Shown here: piece after piece, positions 36,118 to 48,011 of the stretch
Layout of the letters: each line of letters begins with the position of its first letter
Position numbering within the stretch: the stretch's first letter is position 1
Source: Alcanivorax sp. S71-1-4
GTDB lineage: Bacteria > Pseudomonadota > Gammaproteobacteria > Pseudomonadales > Alcanivoracaceae
Reading direction: 5' to 3'
Length of the DNA: 64,000 nucleotides
Assembly (NCBI RefSeq): GCF_009846755.1
Contig: NZ_AQOR01000008.1
Span: forward strand, 62,001-126,000
Translations under genes and position numbers: made by a program
Notes under the pieces: model-generated
What the model saw: the letters and a program-made list of their open reading frames with translations, nothing else
What the model was told of the DNA's origin: nothing
The model's database searches: none

Positions 36118-36601
36118 CAAGGTGGGCGACAGCGCAAATCATGACGGCGACTGGCTGGTGCGCAGCCTCGCGTACCACGAATCCCAGCAGGGCAGCCGCC
36201 AGTGGCGTGCGTTCCTGGGCGTGCTGATGCGCGAGCTGAAGGCGACCGCCGGTGATGGCGCTGCCGATTTCCTGCGTCACCTGGGGGCCTGCATGGCCGA
36301 AACCATGCCGCTGGCGCCGCATGACACGCTGGAAGAGCTGACCGCCGCCATCAACCTCCACTGGCATCGCATCAACTGGGGCTGGTGCGTCATGACGGCC
36401 ACGCCAGAAGGCATTCATATCCAGCACGGTGCCTGGCCGCGCGTGGATGTGCGTGTGGAAGGGGAGTGGCCGGCGTCGCTGGCCGCTGTGCTGGAAGGAT
36501 TGTACGACGCCTGGCTGCGGCAGCAGGGGGGTGACACCGCGATCCGGGTGCGCAGCGTGCGTGTCTGTGCAGACGCGCCGCTGGAGTTTTTGTATGGCTG
36601 A
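36110..36601 (+). CDS. bcsD: Cellulose synthase subunit D
   Basis: 163 residues from a GTG start, similar to the 156-residue BcsD (AcsD) of Komagataeibacter. Shared traits are a helical N-terminal half (RQWRAFLGVLMRELKATAG..., FLRHLGACMAETMPL), INLHWHRINWGWCVM, and a C-terminal beta/helix part. BcsD forms a periplasmic octameric ring that aligns glucan chains into crystalline fibres. It has no signal peptide here, as in other BcsD proteins. The overlaps on both sides (8 nt each) show tight operon coupling. With the bcsAB fusion it suggests ribbon-type crystalline cellulose. Confidence 0.88.
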   Translation: MTDKVGDSANHDGDWLVRSLAYHESQQGSRQWRAFLGVLMRELKATAGDGAADFLRHLGACMAETMPLAPHDTLEELTAAINLHWHRINWGWCVMTATPEGIHIQHGAWPRVDVRVEGEWPASLAAVLEGLYDAWLRQQGGDTAIRVRSVRVCADAPLEFLYG

Positions 36602-37691
36602 TACGTTCGGGCGCAGGGCGCGCGCCGGCGCCGGCTTATGTCTGTTGCTGCTGCTCGGGGCCCTTGCGCCGGTCGCCTGCGCGCGCCCCGGCATGCCTGA
36701 ACGGTCCAGGGTGGAAGATCCCATGTGGCAGACCTATGCGGCCCTGTTCATTACCCCGGCAGGGCGAGTGGTGGATACCGGCAACGAGGGCATCAGCCAC
36801 AGTGAAGGGCAGAGTTGGGGGTTGCTGCTGGCAGTGGCGCATGATGACCGCGAGCGTTTTGACCGCCTCTGGGACTGGACCCGCGCAAATCTGGCAGTGC
36901 GCAGCGACCGGCTGCTGGCCTGGCGCTATGATCCGGCCGCCGAGCCGCCGGTACGGGACCGCAACAATGCCAGCGACGGCGACCTGATGGTGGCCTGGGC
37001 CATGTGGCGCGCCTGGGAGCGCTGGGGCGATCAGGCCTATCTGGAGGTATCGCGCCGCTTGCGCGAGGACATCCGGCAGCATCTGGTTCGTGAGCAGGGG
37101 GGGTATACCGTGCTGCTGCCGGGGCGCGACGGGTTTGTGCACGGTGACAATGTCTACATCAACCTTTCCTATCTGATCATGCCGGCGCTGCGGGATTTCG
37201 CCGTGATCGATCCTGACGGGCCCTGGGCGGCGCTGATCGAGGATGGCCGGCGAATACTGGAGGCCGGGCGCACCGGTGAGGCACAGCTGCCGCCGGACTG
37301 GCTGGCGCTCGACACCGGCGGCAACCTCGTGCCGGCGCCATTGTGGCCACCGCATTTCGGGTTCGAGGCGGTACGCATTCCGCTGTATTTCATCTGGGGT
37401 GGTGCGCACGAACGCCTTAACGCGCTGTGCAACATCAATCGCTTGTGGCAGCAGGAACTGCCGCCGGCCTGGATCGATGTCACCTCCGGGGAAGAGGCCA
37501 CCTTCCCGCTGTCCGCTGGCGGCCTGGCAGTGCGGGCGCTGATGCAGCGCTCGCGGGAATTGCCGCCGGTGGCCCGGGACCTGTCCAGCCAAGATTACTA
37601 TTCCGCGTCGCTGACCATGCTGGCCCGTCAGGCGATGCGGGAACGGCCCATCGGCAGCGGCCGGCTGCTGGCCTGCCATACCGTTCCCTGA
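36594..37691 (+). CDS. bcsZ: Periplasmic endo-beta-1,4-glucanase, GH8
   Basis: 365 residues. Signal peptide MADTFGRRARAGAGLCLLLLL...VACA, then an (alpha/alpha)6 glycoside hydrolase family 8 domain. The catalytic acid Glu is in ISHSEGQSWGLLLAV, and the base Asp region is present as DGDLMVAWAMWRAW plus HGDNVYINLSYLIMPA. BcsZ trims or relieves tangled glucan during cellulose export. The ATG at 36594 overlaps the end of bcsD; the longer upstream frame lies inside bcsD and lacks a signal peptide. It is the last gene of the operon; no terminator was found in the 162 bp before cysD. Confidence 0.92.
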   Translation: MADTFGRRARAGAGLCLLLLLGALAPVACARPGMPERSRVEDPMWQTYAALFITPAGRVVDTGNEGISHSEGQSWGLLLAVAHDDRERFDRLWDWTRANLAVRSDRLLAWRYDPAAEPPVRDRNNASDGDLMVAWAMWRAWERWGDQAYLEVSRRLREDIRQHLVREQGGYTVLLPGRDGFVHGDNVYINLSYLIMPALRDFAVIDPDGPWAALIEDGRRILEAGRTGEAQLPPDWLALDTGGNLVPAPLWPPHFGFEAVRIPLYFIWGGAHERLNALCNINRLWQQELPPAWIDVTSGEEATFPLSAGGLAVRALMQRSRELPPVARDLSSQDYYSASLTMLARQAMRERPIGSGRLLACHTVP

Positions 37692-37853
37692 ACCCGGGGT
37701 GTCTCCCGCTGCGCCTTGCTGTATCATCCCGGCCCTGAATTCCGTTCCCCAGGGGTGCAGGGTTTCCCGACACCCTCCCGGACAGGCCCGACCGGCCGGG
37801 AGACCGTCGCGACAGACCCTTCCCGTAACGCCTGTAACGAAAGAACCGACACT

Positions 37854-38768
37854 ATGGTGCTTCCAGAACATCGCATGACCCACCTCCAGGAACTGGAGGC
37901 CGAGTCCATTCACATCATTCGTGAAGTGGCTGCCGAGTTTGATAACCCGGTGATGCTGTACTCGATCGGCAAGGATTCCTCGGTGATGCTGCATCTGGCC
38001 CGCAAGGCGTTCGCGCCGGGCAAGCCACCGTTCCCGTTGCTGCACGTGGACACCACCTGGAAATTCCGCGAGATGATCGCCTTCCGTAACCGCATGGCCA
38101 AAGAAGCGGGTATGGAGTTGCTGGTGCATACCAACCAGGATGGGGTGGCGGCGAACATCAACCCGTTTGATCACGGCAGCGCCAAATACACCGACATCAT
38201 GAAGACCCAGGCGCTCAAACAGGCACTGGATCTGTACGGTTTCGATGCCGCTTTCGGCGGCGCCCGTCGTGACGAGGAAAAATCGCGCGCCAAGGAACGA
38301 GTTTATTCCTTCCGTGACCGCTTCCATCGCTGGGACCCGAAGAACCAGCGCCCGGAGCTGTGGAACCTGTACAACGGCCGCATCAATAAAGGCGAGTCGA
38401 TCCGCGTGTTTCCGCTCTCCAACTGGACCGAGCTGGATATCTGGCAGTACATCTACCTGCAGAACATCGAGATTGTGCCGCTGTATTACGCCGACGAACG
38501 TCCGGTGGTCGAGCGTGACGGCATGCTGATCATGGTCGACGACGAGCGCCTGCCGCTGGCAGAGGGCGAACAGCCGATGCAGCAGAGCGTCCGTTTCCGC
38601 ACCCTGGGTTGCTATCCGCTCACCGGCGCAGTGCCGTCGACGGCGAAGACCCTGCCGGAAATCATTCAGGAAATGCTGGTGGCCCGTACTTCCGAGCGCT
38701 CCGGTCGCGCCATTGATCACGATGAATCCGGCTCCATGGAAAAGAAAAAGCGCGAAGGCTATTTCTGA
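37854..38768 (+). CDS. cysD: Sulfate adenylyltransferase small subunit
   Basis: 304 residues (E. coli CysD has 302). It makes APS from sulfate and [24 protein letters not shown] leads into the PP-loop motif [17 protein letters not shown], followed by [22 protein letters not shown] and the C-terminal [20 protein letters not shown]. The ATG at 37854 gives the usual short N-terminal extension; the second ATG at 37875 would remove it. It is partnered with cysN 96 bp downstream. No separate promoter was identified in the 162-bp gap after bcsZ. Confidence 0.95.
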   Translation: MVLPEHRMTHLQELEAESIHIIREVAAEFDNPVMLYSIGKDSSVMLHLARKAFAPGKPPFPLLHVDTTWKFREMIAFRNRMAKEAGMELLVHTNQDGVAANINPFDHGSAKYTDIMKTQALKQALDLYGFDAAFGGARRDEEKSRAKERVYSFRDRFHRWDPKNQRPELWNLYNGRINKGESIRVFPLSNWTELDIWQYIYLQNIEIVPLYYADERPVVERDGMLIMVDDERLPLAEGEQPMQQSVRFRTLGCYPLTGAVPSTAKTLPEIIQEMLVARTSERSGRAIDHDESGSMEKKKREGYF

Positions 38769-38864
38769 TCTTCCTGACAGACTGCCGGACGCCTGCTGGC
38801 CAGGTACAGTTCAACGAGTTGAAAGGATGGCGGCGCCAGTGACGCCCCATCGGAGAGACGGGAA

Positions 38865-40532
38865 ATGTCTTACGAAGCACCGGAAATCGACAACATTGAA
38901 GACTATCTGCGACAGCATGAAACCAAGGACATGCTGCGCTTCATCACCTGCGGCAGCGTGGACGACGGCAAGTCGACCCTGATCGGCCGCCTGCTGCACG
39001 ACAGCAAGGTGATTTTCGAAGACCAGCTGGCCGCCATTACCAAAGACAGCACGCGCCATGGTACCACCGGTGAGGCTGTTGACCTGGCGCTGCTGGTGGA
39101 TGGCCTGCAGTCGGAACGCGAGCAGGGCATCACCATTGATGTGGCCTACCGTTTCTTCGCCACCGACCACCGCAAATACATCATCGCCGACACGCCGGGG
39201 CACGAGCAGTACACCCGGAACATGGCCACCGGCGCGTCCACCGCGCAGGTCGCCATCCTGCTGATCGACGCCCGCTACGGTGTGCAGGTGCAGACGCGCC
39301 GTCACAGCTTCATCTGTTCGCTGCTCGGCATTCGCCACTTCATCATCGCCATCAACAAGATGGATCTGGTCGAGTACAGCCAGGCGCGCTACGACGAAAT
39401 CCGCGAGGAATACGCCAGCTTTGTGGCGGCACTGAACGTGCCGGACGTGCGCTACGTGCCGATGTCCGCGCTGACCGGCGACAACGTGGTGCATGCCAGC
39501 ACCAACATGCCCTGGTTCCAGGGCGAGCCGCTGCTGACGCTGCTGGATCACATGCCGGTACAGCGTGATGCGAAGCTGGACACGCTGCGGTTGCCAGTGC
39601 AGTACGTCAACCGGCCCAATCTGGATTTTCGCGGTTATTGCGGCACGCTGGCGGCGGGCGTGGTGAAGCCGGGCATGCCGGTGCGCGCGCTGCCGTCCGG
39701 CAAGACCTCGACGGTCAAGGCCATCGTCACCTGGGAAGGAGAACAGGCGGAAGCCCTTGCCGGGCAGGCGATCACCCTGACCCTGAACGACGAGATCGAT
39801 ATTTCCCGTGGTGACATGCTGGTCGCGGCGGATGACGCGGTCACGCTCGGCCATGCCTTCATGGCCCACGTGGTGTGGATGCACGATCAGCCGCTGCAGA
39901 CCGGCAAGACGTATGACTTCAAGCTGGGCACCACCTTTACCAGCGGCCAGGTGACAGAGATCGTGCACCAGATCGACGTCAACACGCTGGCGCAGCACGC
40001 CGCCGAAGACCTGCCGCTGAACGGCATTGCCCTGTGCCGGGTGCAACTGACCCGTGCCGTGGCATTCGATCCGTATGATGCCTGCAAGGCGACCGGCAGC
40101 CTGATCGTCGTCGACCGCCTGAGCAACGTGACGGTTGGTGCGGGCATGGTCGTGTCCGAAGCCGAGCCTGTAAAAGGCGGTAAAAGCTTACCGCCGGTCA
40201 CCGCGGAATCACGTGCCCGTCGCCTGGGGCAGCAGGCCGCGCGCCTGGTGGTCAGCGGGCCTGATCAGCAGTTGCTGGCCGGGCAACTGGAGCGTGTGCT
40301 GTTCGCTGCCGGTGCTTTGCCGGTGGTGGTGGGCGGTGATGAAGACGTCCTGGCCGAACGCCTGCAGGCCGCAGGATTGCTGGTGATCCAGCCGGGCGAG
40401 GCAGATGGTGCCCGTCGTCTCCAGATTCTTTGTGGCGCGCGTGACATCGCATTGTCATCGCTGGAAGCGGAGAATGGGGCGGCAGCGGAAACCGTGCTGG
40501 CCGCGCTGCGGGAGCACCATATCCTGGGCTGA
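38865..40532 (+). CDS. cysN: Sulfate adenylyltransferase large (GTPase) subunit with kinase-like tail
   Basis: 555 residues. GTPase motifs: G1 GSVDDGKST (30-38), G3 DTPGHEQ, G4 NKMD. GTP hydrolysis drives APS synthesis with CysD. E. coli CysN is 475 residues, while many Pseudomonas CysN/NodQ proteins are about 630 because APS kinase is fused on. Here the last 110 residues follow that fused kinase ([20 protein letters not shown], then [24 protein letters not shown]) but lack the P-loop, DGDN and later motifs. The tail therefore looks like a degenerate kinase domain. Cells would need the free CysC encoded at 15046. Confidence 0.93.
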   Translation: MSYEAPEIDNIEDYLRQHETKDMLRFITCGSVDDGKSTLIGRLLHDSKVIFEDQLAAITKDSTRHGTTGEAVDLALLVDGLQSEREQGITIDVAYRFFATDHRKYIIADTPGHEQYTRNMATGASTAQVAILLIDARYGVQVQTRRHSFICSLLGIRHFIIAINKMDLVEYSQARYDEIREEYASFVAALNVPDVRYVPMSALTGDNVVHASTNMPWFQGEPLLTLLDHMPVQRDAKLDTLRLPVQYVNRPNLDFRGYCGTLAAGVVKPGMPVRALPSGKTSTVKAIVTWEGEQAEALAGQAITLTLNDEIDISRGDMLVAADDAVTLGHAFMAHVVWMHDQPLQTGKTYDFKLGTTFTSGQVTEIVHQIDVNTLAQHAAEDLPLNGIALCRVQLTRAVAFDPYDACKATGSLIVVDRLSNVTVGAGMVVSEAEPVKGGKSLPPVTAESRARRLGQQAARLVVSGPDQQLLAGQLERVLFAAGALPVVVGGDEDVLAERLQAAGLLVIQPGEADGARRLQILCGARDIALSSLEAENGAAAETVLAALREHHILG

Positions 40533-40759
40533 CGTGCCACAGGCGTCGCTGCTGCCGGACGCCGGGTGCGGGTTGCAAAGTGCCATTATCTGCTGGACAC
40601 TTTTCGTCCGCTGAGTATGATGACCCGGCGTTTTCCCCGGCGACTGCCCGGAAGCATGGCAGATCCGCTGCTCCAGGGATGGGGTGGCAAGCCGGTTCAA
40701 CCGTACCAAAATCTGGTCAGCAGGTGCCTGTAAGGACCGCACGGAGGCGAGTGAGACTG

Positions 40760-42688
40760 ATGGAGCAGTTCGAGCGTTATCACCACTGGTTGCTGGGCCT
40801 GCCACGTTCCACCAAACAACTGATTCTTCTGCTGGGCGATCTGCTCGCGCTTTCTCTGGTGTTTGTGCTGGCTTACGCGGTGCGTGTTGGCTCCCCCTTC
40901 CCGAACATTACCCAACCCTGGCTGATCCTGGCTGCGCCGCTGCTGACCGCGCCGTGCCTGTACCTGCTGGGTTTCTATCGCGGCATGGTGCGCCATCTCG
41001 GCGGCGATGCAGTGTTGTCGCTGGTGGCTGCCATGAGCGTCGGGGCGATTGTGCTGGCCGGTGCGGCCTACATGCTCAACGCCTACGGCACGCCGCGCTC
41101 GGTGTTCATCATCTATTGGGCGCTTGGCATTCTGTATCTTGGCGGCAGCCGCTTTATCCTGCGCCGCTATCTGTTCTGGGCGGTGCATGGCCGTCATCAC
41201 CGTGTGCCGGTGGCGATCTACGGTGCCGGCAGTTCCGGTATCCAGCTTGCCACGGCGCTGAAAAACGGTAACCAGTTCCAGCCGCTGGCGTTTGTCGATG
41301 ACCGGGTGGCGGTGCAGGGCACCACCATCGAGGGTCTGCCGGTACTCAGCCGTGAGGGCCTGACCCGTTACGTGCGCCGGGGGCGGCTGGCCACGGTGCT
41401 GCTGGCGATGCCGTCGGCGTCGCGGTCGCAGCGGCTGCGGGTGATCACCTATCTGGAAAAACTGCCGGTGCAGGTCAAGTCAGTACCTGCCATGGGGGAT
41501 ATCGTGGCGGGGCTCGCCCGCATCGAAGAAGTGCGCGATGTGGCGATCGAGGATCTGCTCGGCCGTGAACCGGTACCGCCACGGGAAGACCTGCTGCACG
41601 CCTGTATTACTGGCAAGAACGTGCTGGTGACCGGTGCCGGCGGCTCTATCGGCAGCGAACTGTGCCGGCAGATCGTGCGCCTGAAACCGACCCGGCTGGT
41701 GTTGGTGGAGCACAACGAGTTCGGGCTTTACAGCATGGAGAAAGAACTGCGCGAGCTGGCGCAGGACGAGTCACTGGAGATCGTCTCGGTGCTGGGGTCA
41801 GTGGTGAACCGTGGCCTGCTTGAGTCTGTCTGCCGTCGTTACGATGTGCACACCTTCTACCATGCTGCGGCGTACAAGCACGTGCCCATCGTGGAACTGA
41901 ATCCCTCCGCCGGCGTGCGCAACAATATTCTCGGTACACTCACCGCCGCCCAGGCAGCGGAGACGGTGGGGGTCGAACGCTTTATTCTGATTTCCACTGA
42001 CAAGGCCGTGCGGCCGACCAATGTCATGGGCGCCACCAAGCGCTTTGCGGAGCTGATCCTGCAGGCGCTGTCCGAGCGCGGCGGCAAGACGGTGTTTTCC
42101 ATGGTGCGTTTTGGCAATGTGCTGGGGTCATCCGGTTCCGTGGTGCCGCTGTTTCGCGAACAGATCCGCTGCGGCGGCCCGGTGACGGTGACGCACCCGG
42201 AAGTGACCCGTTACTTCATGACGATCCCGGAAGCGGCGCAACTGGTGATCCAGGCCGGGTCCATGGCGCGCGGCGGTGAAGTATTCGTGCTGGATATGGG
42301 CGAACCGGTACGCATCTATGACCTGGCCTGCGCCATGATCCATCTGATGGGCTACTCGGTGCGCGATGAACTGCACCCGGACGGTGATATCGATATCAAC
42401 TACACCGGCCTGCGCCCGGGCGAAAAGCTCTACGAAGAACTGCTGTTCAGTGACGATGGCCTGGGCACCGACCATCCGATGATCATGCAGGCGCGCGAAG
42501 ACTGCCTGGCCTGGTCACAACTGGAAAGTGCGATGGAATCGTTCCGTTATGCGCTGGAAGACGGCGACGAGGAAGCCATGTGTGCGCTGTTGCGCCGGTA
42601 CGTGGCAGGCTACGTGCCGAGCGAGCAGGATGCGCTGTCGGTGATCGAGACGCAGAAATCGCAGAAAGAAGGCGCTGTGCTGCACTGA
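40760..42688 (+). CDS. UDP-N-acetylglucosamine 4,6-dehydratase (WbpM/PglF-like)
   Basis: 642 residues, membrane-anchored. Four N-terminal helices (about 20-125), a CoA-binding/Rossmann-like domain (VAIYGAGSSGIQLATALKN), then the SDR catalytic domain: NAD motif TGAGGSIGSELCRQI near 293, STDKAVRPTNVMGATKR with the catalytic Lys, and MVRFGNVLGSSGSVVPLF. It converts UDP-GlcNAc to UDP-4-keto-6-deoxy-GlcNAc, the substrate of the PglE-type aminotransferase at 12024. GGAGG lies 12 nt before the ATG at 40760; 60 in-frame codons upstream are not family-like. It stands alone between cysN and tRNA-Asn. Confidence 0.87.
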   Translation: MEQFERYHHWLLGLPRSTKQLILLLGDLLALSLVFVLAYAVRVGSPFPNITQPWLILAAPLLTAPCLYLLGFYRGMVRHLGGDAVLSLVAAMSVGAIVLAGAAYMLNAYGTPRSVFIIYWALGILYLGGSRFILRRYLFWAVHGRHHRVPVAIYGAGSSGIQLATALKNGNQFQPLAFVDDRVAVQGTTIEGLPVLSREGLTRYVRRGRLATVLLAMPSASRSQRLRVITYLEKLPVQVKSVPAMGDIVAGLARIEEVRDVAIEDLLGREPVPPREDLLHACITGKNVLVTGAGGSIGSELCRQIVRLKPTRLVLVEHNEFGLYSMEKELRELAQDESLEIVSVLGSVVNRGLLESVCRRYDVHTFYHAAAYKHVPIVELNPSAGVRNNILGTLTAAQAAETVGVERFILISTDKAVRPTNVMGATKRFAELILQALSERGGKTVFSMVRFGNVLGSSGSVVPLFREQIRCGGPVTVTHPEVTRYFMTIPEAAQLVIQAGSMARGGEVFVLDMGEPVRIYDLACAMIHLMGYSVRDELHPDGDIDINYTGLRPGEKLYEELLFSDDGLGTDHPMIMQAREDCLAWSQLESAMESFRYALEDGDEEAMCALLRRYVAGYVPSEQDALSVIETQKSQKEGAVLH

Positions 42689-42755
42689 CCTGTTTGCCGG
42701 ACGGGATATCTCGTCCGGCTTCTGCTCTGGTCTTGTCTGCAGGCAGTACATAAAC

Positions 42756-42790
42756 AAAAAGCCCGGTGTTCATTGAACACCGGGCTTTTT
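42756..42790. terminator. Bidirectional intrinsic terminator
   Basis: AAAAAGCCCGGTGTT, loop CATTG, AACACCGGGCTTTTT: a 15-bp perfect stem with A-run and T-run on opposite ends. It can end the dehydratase transcript on the plus strand and the tRNA-Asn transcript on the minus strand. Confidence 0.9.
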
Positions 42791-42796
42791 GCTGTT

Positions 42797-42872
42797 TGGC
42801 TCCGCCTGCTGGGCTCGAACCAGCGACCCACTGATTAACAGTCAGTTGCTCTACCGACTGAGCTAAGGCGGA
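42797..42872 (-). tRNA. tRNA-Asn (GTT)
   Basis: 76 nt with encoded CCA. Acceptor TCCGCCT pairs with AGGCGGA, the D-arm is AGCTCAGTCGGTAGAGC, the anticodon loop CTGTTAA gives GTT, and the T-arm contains GGTTCGAGCCC. Its position beside the aminotransferase and uvrB resembles Pseudomonas-type gene order. Confidence 0.95.
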
Positions 42873-42890
42873 ATGTATGCAACGGCGCGT

Positions 42891-42919
42891 ATAGTAGTGA
42901 GGCCCTCAGGGTCGGTCAA
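42891..42919 (-). promoter_or_regulatory. Promoter of tRNA-Asn
   Basis: On the minus strand TTGACC (42914-42919), a 17-bp spacer, then TACTAT (42891-42896), about 19 nt before the tRNA. The -35 lies in the loop of the hairpin at 42903-42930. Confidence 0.6.
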
Positions 42920-42930
42920 TACCCTGAGGG
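42903..42930 (-). terminator. Hairpin after the aminotransferase gene
   Basis: CCCTCAGGGT, loop of 8, ACCCTGAGGG: a perfect 10-bp stem 13 bp after the aminotransferase stop. It has no T-run, so it is a weak or rho-assisted terminator. It overlaps the tRNA promoter. Confidence 0.5.
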
Positions 42931-42942
42931 CGCGTTTGCTGC

Positions 42943-44127
42943 TTATTTGGTCAGTGCCGCCTCAATTCGTTGCACCGCGGCTTTCAGCGTGTCCAGACTC
43001 ACGGCAAACGACAGGCGCAGGCAGCCTTCGGCACCGAAGGCAGAGCCGGGCACCAGGGCCACGCCAGCTTCCAGCAGCTTGTCTGCCAGCGCCAGGTCGT
43101 TCTCGAAGCCGCCGGCCTGGATGGCGCCGCTGAAATCCGGGAACGCATAGAAAGTGCCATCACCGGCCAGGCAGGTGACGCCCGGCAGTGCGTTGAGCGC
43201 ATCCACCAGCCAGTCGTGGCGTGCCTTGAACGCCTTGACCATCTCGGCCACGCATTCCTGCGGGCCGTCCAGGGCGGCCTGGGCGGCTTCCTGGCTGATC
43301 GAGGCGGGGTTCGAGGTGCTCTGGCTCTGTACTTTCTTCATCGCACCGATCAGCTTTGCCGGCCCGGCGGCATAACCGATCCGCCAGCCAGTCATGCTGT
43401 AGGCCTTGGAGACGCCGTTGAGCACCACCGTGCGGTCGTACAGGTCCGGGTTGGCGTTGACGATGTTCACGAACGGCTTGCCGGTCCAGAGGATGTGCTC
43501 GTACATGTCATCCGTGGCCACCAGCACGTTCGGGTGCTTGCGCAGCACATCGCCGAGGGCTTTCAGTTCTTCCTCGGTGTAGGCGACGCCGGACGGGTTG
43601 GAGGGGCTGTTGATCACGAACAGGCGCGTCTTCGGCGTGATCGCGGCCTCCAGCTGTGCCGGGGTGATCTTGAAGCGGCTGTCCACGGTGGTGTTGAGGA
43701 TCACCGGCTCACCGCCGGCCACCAGCACCATGTCCGGGTAGGACACCCAGTACGGCGCCGGGATGATCACTTCGTCACCGTCGTTGAGCAGCGCCAGGGC
43801 CATGTTGAAGAAGCTCTGCTTGCCGCCGCTGCTGACCAGGATCTGGTTCGCTTCGTAATTCAGACCGTTTTCACGTTTGAATTTCTCGATAATGGCTTTT
43901 TTCAGGCCAGGAGTGCCGTCCACAGCGGTATAGCGGGTCTTGCCGGCCTTGATCGCTTCAATGGCGGCATCTTTGATATGATCCGGCGTGTCGAAATCAG
44001 GCTCGCCGGCCCCCAGGCCGATAATGTCCTTGCCCTGGGCACGCAGTTCAGCGGCACGGGAAGTGACGGCCAGGGTGGGGGAGGGCTTGATGCGTTGTAC
44101 GCGGTCGGAAAGCTGCAGTTCGGACAT
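42943..44127 (-). CDS. Class I aspartate-type aminotransferase
   Basis: 394 residues on the minus strand. It is a PLP enzyme of the aspartate aminotransferase I-beta group: [15 protein letters not shown], the [16 protein letters not shown] segment, NSPSNPSG, and the Schiff-base lysine in [20 protein letters not shown]. The probable reaction is aspartate to oxaloacetate with 2-oxoglutarate; related enzymes also handle prephenate. The ATG at 44127 was chosen because GAGGAG stands 5 nt upstream; the in-frame ATG at 44142 is less well placed. It is divergent from uvrB. Confidence 0.9.
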   Translation of the reverse strand: MSELQLSDRVQRIKPSPTLAVTSRAAELRAQGKDIIGLGAGEPDFDTPDHIKDAAIEAIKAGKTRYTAVDGTPGLKKAIIEKFKRENGLNYEANQILVSSGGKQSFFNMALALLNDGDEVIIPAPYWVSYPDMVLVAGGEPVILNTTVDSRFKITPAQLEAAITPKTRLFVINSPSNPSGVAYTEEELKALGDVLRKHPNVLVATDDMYEHILWTGKPFVNIVNANPDLYDRTVVLNGVSKAYSMTGWRIGYAAGPAKLIGAMKKVQSQSTSNPASISQEAAQAALDGPQECVAEMVKAFKARHDWLVDALNALPGVTCLAGDGTFYAFPDFSGAIQAGGFENDLALADKLLEAGVALVPGSAFGAEGCLRLSFAVSLDTLKAAVQRIEAALTK

Positions 44128-44216
44128 GCACTCCTCGTTCATTCGAGTGGTGGGTTAAGGGCGCGCTTTTGGCGCACGCGGGCGGCCAATACTACCTGAT
44201 CCGGGGACCCGGCGGA

Positions 44217-46292
<2,076 letters not shown>

Positions 46293-46440
46293 CCGCGTGC
46301 CTGACCTGGCGGCGCGGGCTGCCGTCTGCACAGACAAGGGCACCTGCAAGGGCGCCTGCAAGGACGCGTGATATACGGACGTGCACAATCGTGCCAGTAT
46401 CGGGGGCCGTTGCGGCGCTAATCAGACAAGGAGGTTTGCC

Positions 46441-47982
46441 ATGCGGAGATTCTGGCTGCTGGGGAGTGTGGTGCTGCTGTTCGGCCTGCACGGCGCCCAG
46501 GCGCAGCAGGCTGTGCCGGATGCCGTGATGGAGCGCGCCTGGCGCCCGCCCGTGCTCCTGGCCGGGAACGGCGACCCACAGGTGGCCGTGGCACGCATGT
46601 ATGACTACGCCGCCTTGCGTGATCTTCTGGTGCATCACATCGAATACCACGACGACACGCGCGAGTTCCTCGACCAGTTACGTGCGTCACTGGAACGCTT
46701 TGACCTGCGCGGCTTTCATCGTTTGCTGCCGGAAAAGCGGGCTGACAACGAGCGTGAGCTGGTGTTGCACAACGTGGCAGCCGGTGATCACTACTATGTC
46801 GGGCCGCCCCGGCAACAGCCTACGCCCGCGCTCACCGGTGGTGACACCTTCCCGCTGGGTGACATGCTGCTGCGGGTTCACTCCCGGGAAATGAAAGACC
46901 AGCCCCACGGCACCCACTATCTATTGCAGGGCGAGGCGCGCCTGGGGCTGGGGCCGATGCGCTGGTCGTCCGTGCTGGCTGCCAGTCGTGATGCGCTGCG
47001 ATTGATGGGCGGTGGCGACGCCGCCTTCGAGCGCGCCTTGCCGGAAGGTGAATACCGTGCCCGCGTCTGGGGGATGAGTCCGACATTGGGCGCCCACGAG
47101 GTGGATGTGCTGGCCCCGCTCTGGGCGGCGTACCCGGCCATCTGGGAACTGGCGGCCGGGCTGGGCGAGATTGAACGGCTGGTGGTGGCGGGCCAGCCGG
47201 GTGACCGTGACCGGCGGGTGGATGCCTCGGTGCGCGTCAATGGCCAGCGCATGGCGCGTCATTACCCGGCGCTGCGCGCCTACCTGGATCGGCTGGGCAC
47301 TATTCTCAGGCTTGATATCAGTATCGGCGATGAGTACGGCGAGGTGGCCCGGATACGGGTGAACTCCGCCACCCAGCGCGCCGAGCTGACCCTGCTGCTG
47401 CGCGATGGCCAGCCGGTCGCCACCCTGAACGGCAAGCCGGTGGCGGACGCCCGCCCGCACCTGGACGGCAGCGCCCGGCGCCTGCGGGTGGATGTGGATG
47501 CCTGGATCGAGATCTACGGCATCCTGGCCGAAATCACCGGCCTGCGCGGCGACATTGCCTACCAGCCGACCCCTGACGGTGCCCTGATAACCGGCCAGTT
47601 GACGGATGTGCCCGCCGTGCGCACCAGTGGCAAGGCGCTGGGCATCATGCCAGCCGGCGTCATCAACTTTGTGCTGCCACGCTCCATCGACCAGCTCGCC
47701 ATCGATTTCCTGACCGTGGCCGCGGAAGGAAATGGCGGCGAGGGCATCAGCGGCGAGGTCCGCTTCCGCCAGCCGGGGCCGTCGGAGCTGGCGGAACTCC
47801 AGGCCGGTGGCGCTTTCGAGGCGCTGGACAACTTCATGGTGCGGCTCGGCATGCGCATCGTCAGCGACCGCCTGATCCCGGACGAAGCCGGCATGGCTGA
47901 CCTGACCCGGCTGATCAGCGACGTGCAGGCAGCGTTCATCCGCGACCTGGACCGTTTTGCTGCCCGTGTACCGGGGCGGTAA
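46441..47982 (+). CDS. Secreted protein of unknown function
   Basis: 513 residues with a clear signal peptide (MRRFWLLGSVVLLFGLHGAQA), so periplasmic or outer-membrane associated. A perfect AAGGAGG precedes the ATG. The mature part has no recognised domain; it is mixed alpha/beta with repeated acidic and Arg-rich stretches. The centre (about 250-360) alternates beta-like strands (VDASVRVNGQRMARHYPAL, RAELTLLLRDGQPVATLNG), and the last 100 residues form a helical end. No cysteines, no membrane helix and no lipobox were noticed. It may be a solitary gene: uvrB ends 148 bp upstream and tRNA-Val follows with its own promoter. Confidence 0.75.
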   Translation: MRRFWLLGSVVLLFGLHGAQAQQAVPDAVMERAWRPPVLLAGNGDPQVAVARMYDYAALRDLLVHHIEYHDDTREFLDQLRASLERFDLRGFHRLLPEKRADNERELVLHNVAAGDHYYVGPPRQQPTPALTGGDTFPLGDMLLRVHSREMKDQPHGTHYLLQGEARLGLGPMRWSSVLAASRDALRLMGGGDAAFERALPEGEYRARVWGMSPTLGAHEVDVLAPLWAAYPAIWELAAGLGEIERLVVAGQPGDRDRRVDASVRVNGQRMARHYPALRAYLDRLGTILRLDISIGDEYGEVARIRVNSATQRAELTLLLRDGQPVATLNGKPVADARPHLDGSARRLRVDVDAWIEIYGILAEITGLRGDIAYQPTPDGALITGQLTDVPAVRTSGKALGIMPAGVINFVLPRSIDQLAIDFLTVAAEGNGGEGISGEVRFRQPGPSELAELQAGGAFEALDNFMVRLGMRIVSDRLIPDEAGMADLTRLISDVQAAFIRDLDRFAARVPGR

Positions 47983-48011
47983 ATCACGTCAAATCAGGTG
48001 GTTGAAATCGT

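Noticed and set aside
36636..38720. A 694-codon minus-strand frame over bcsZ and cysD
   Set aside because: It spans two real genes and their spacer, has no start signal, and resembles no family.
38811..40046. A 411-codon minus-strand frame over cysN
   Set aside because: His/Gln-rich antisense composition; CysN GTPase motifs are unmistakable on the plus strand.
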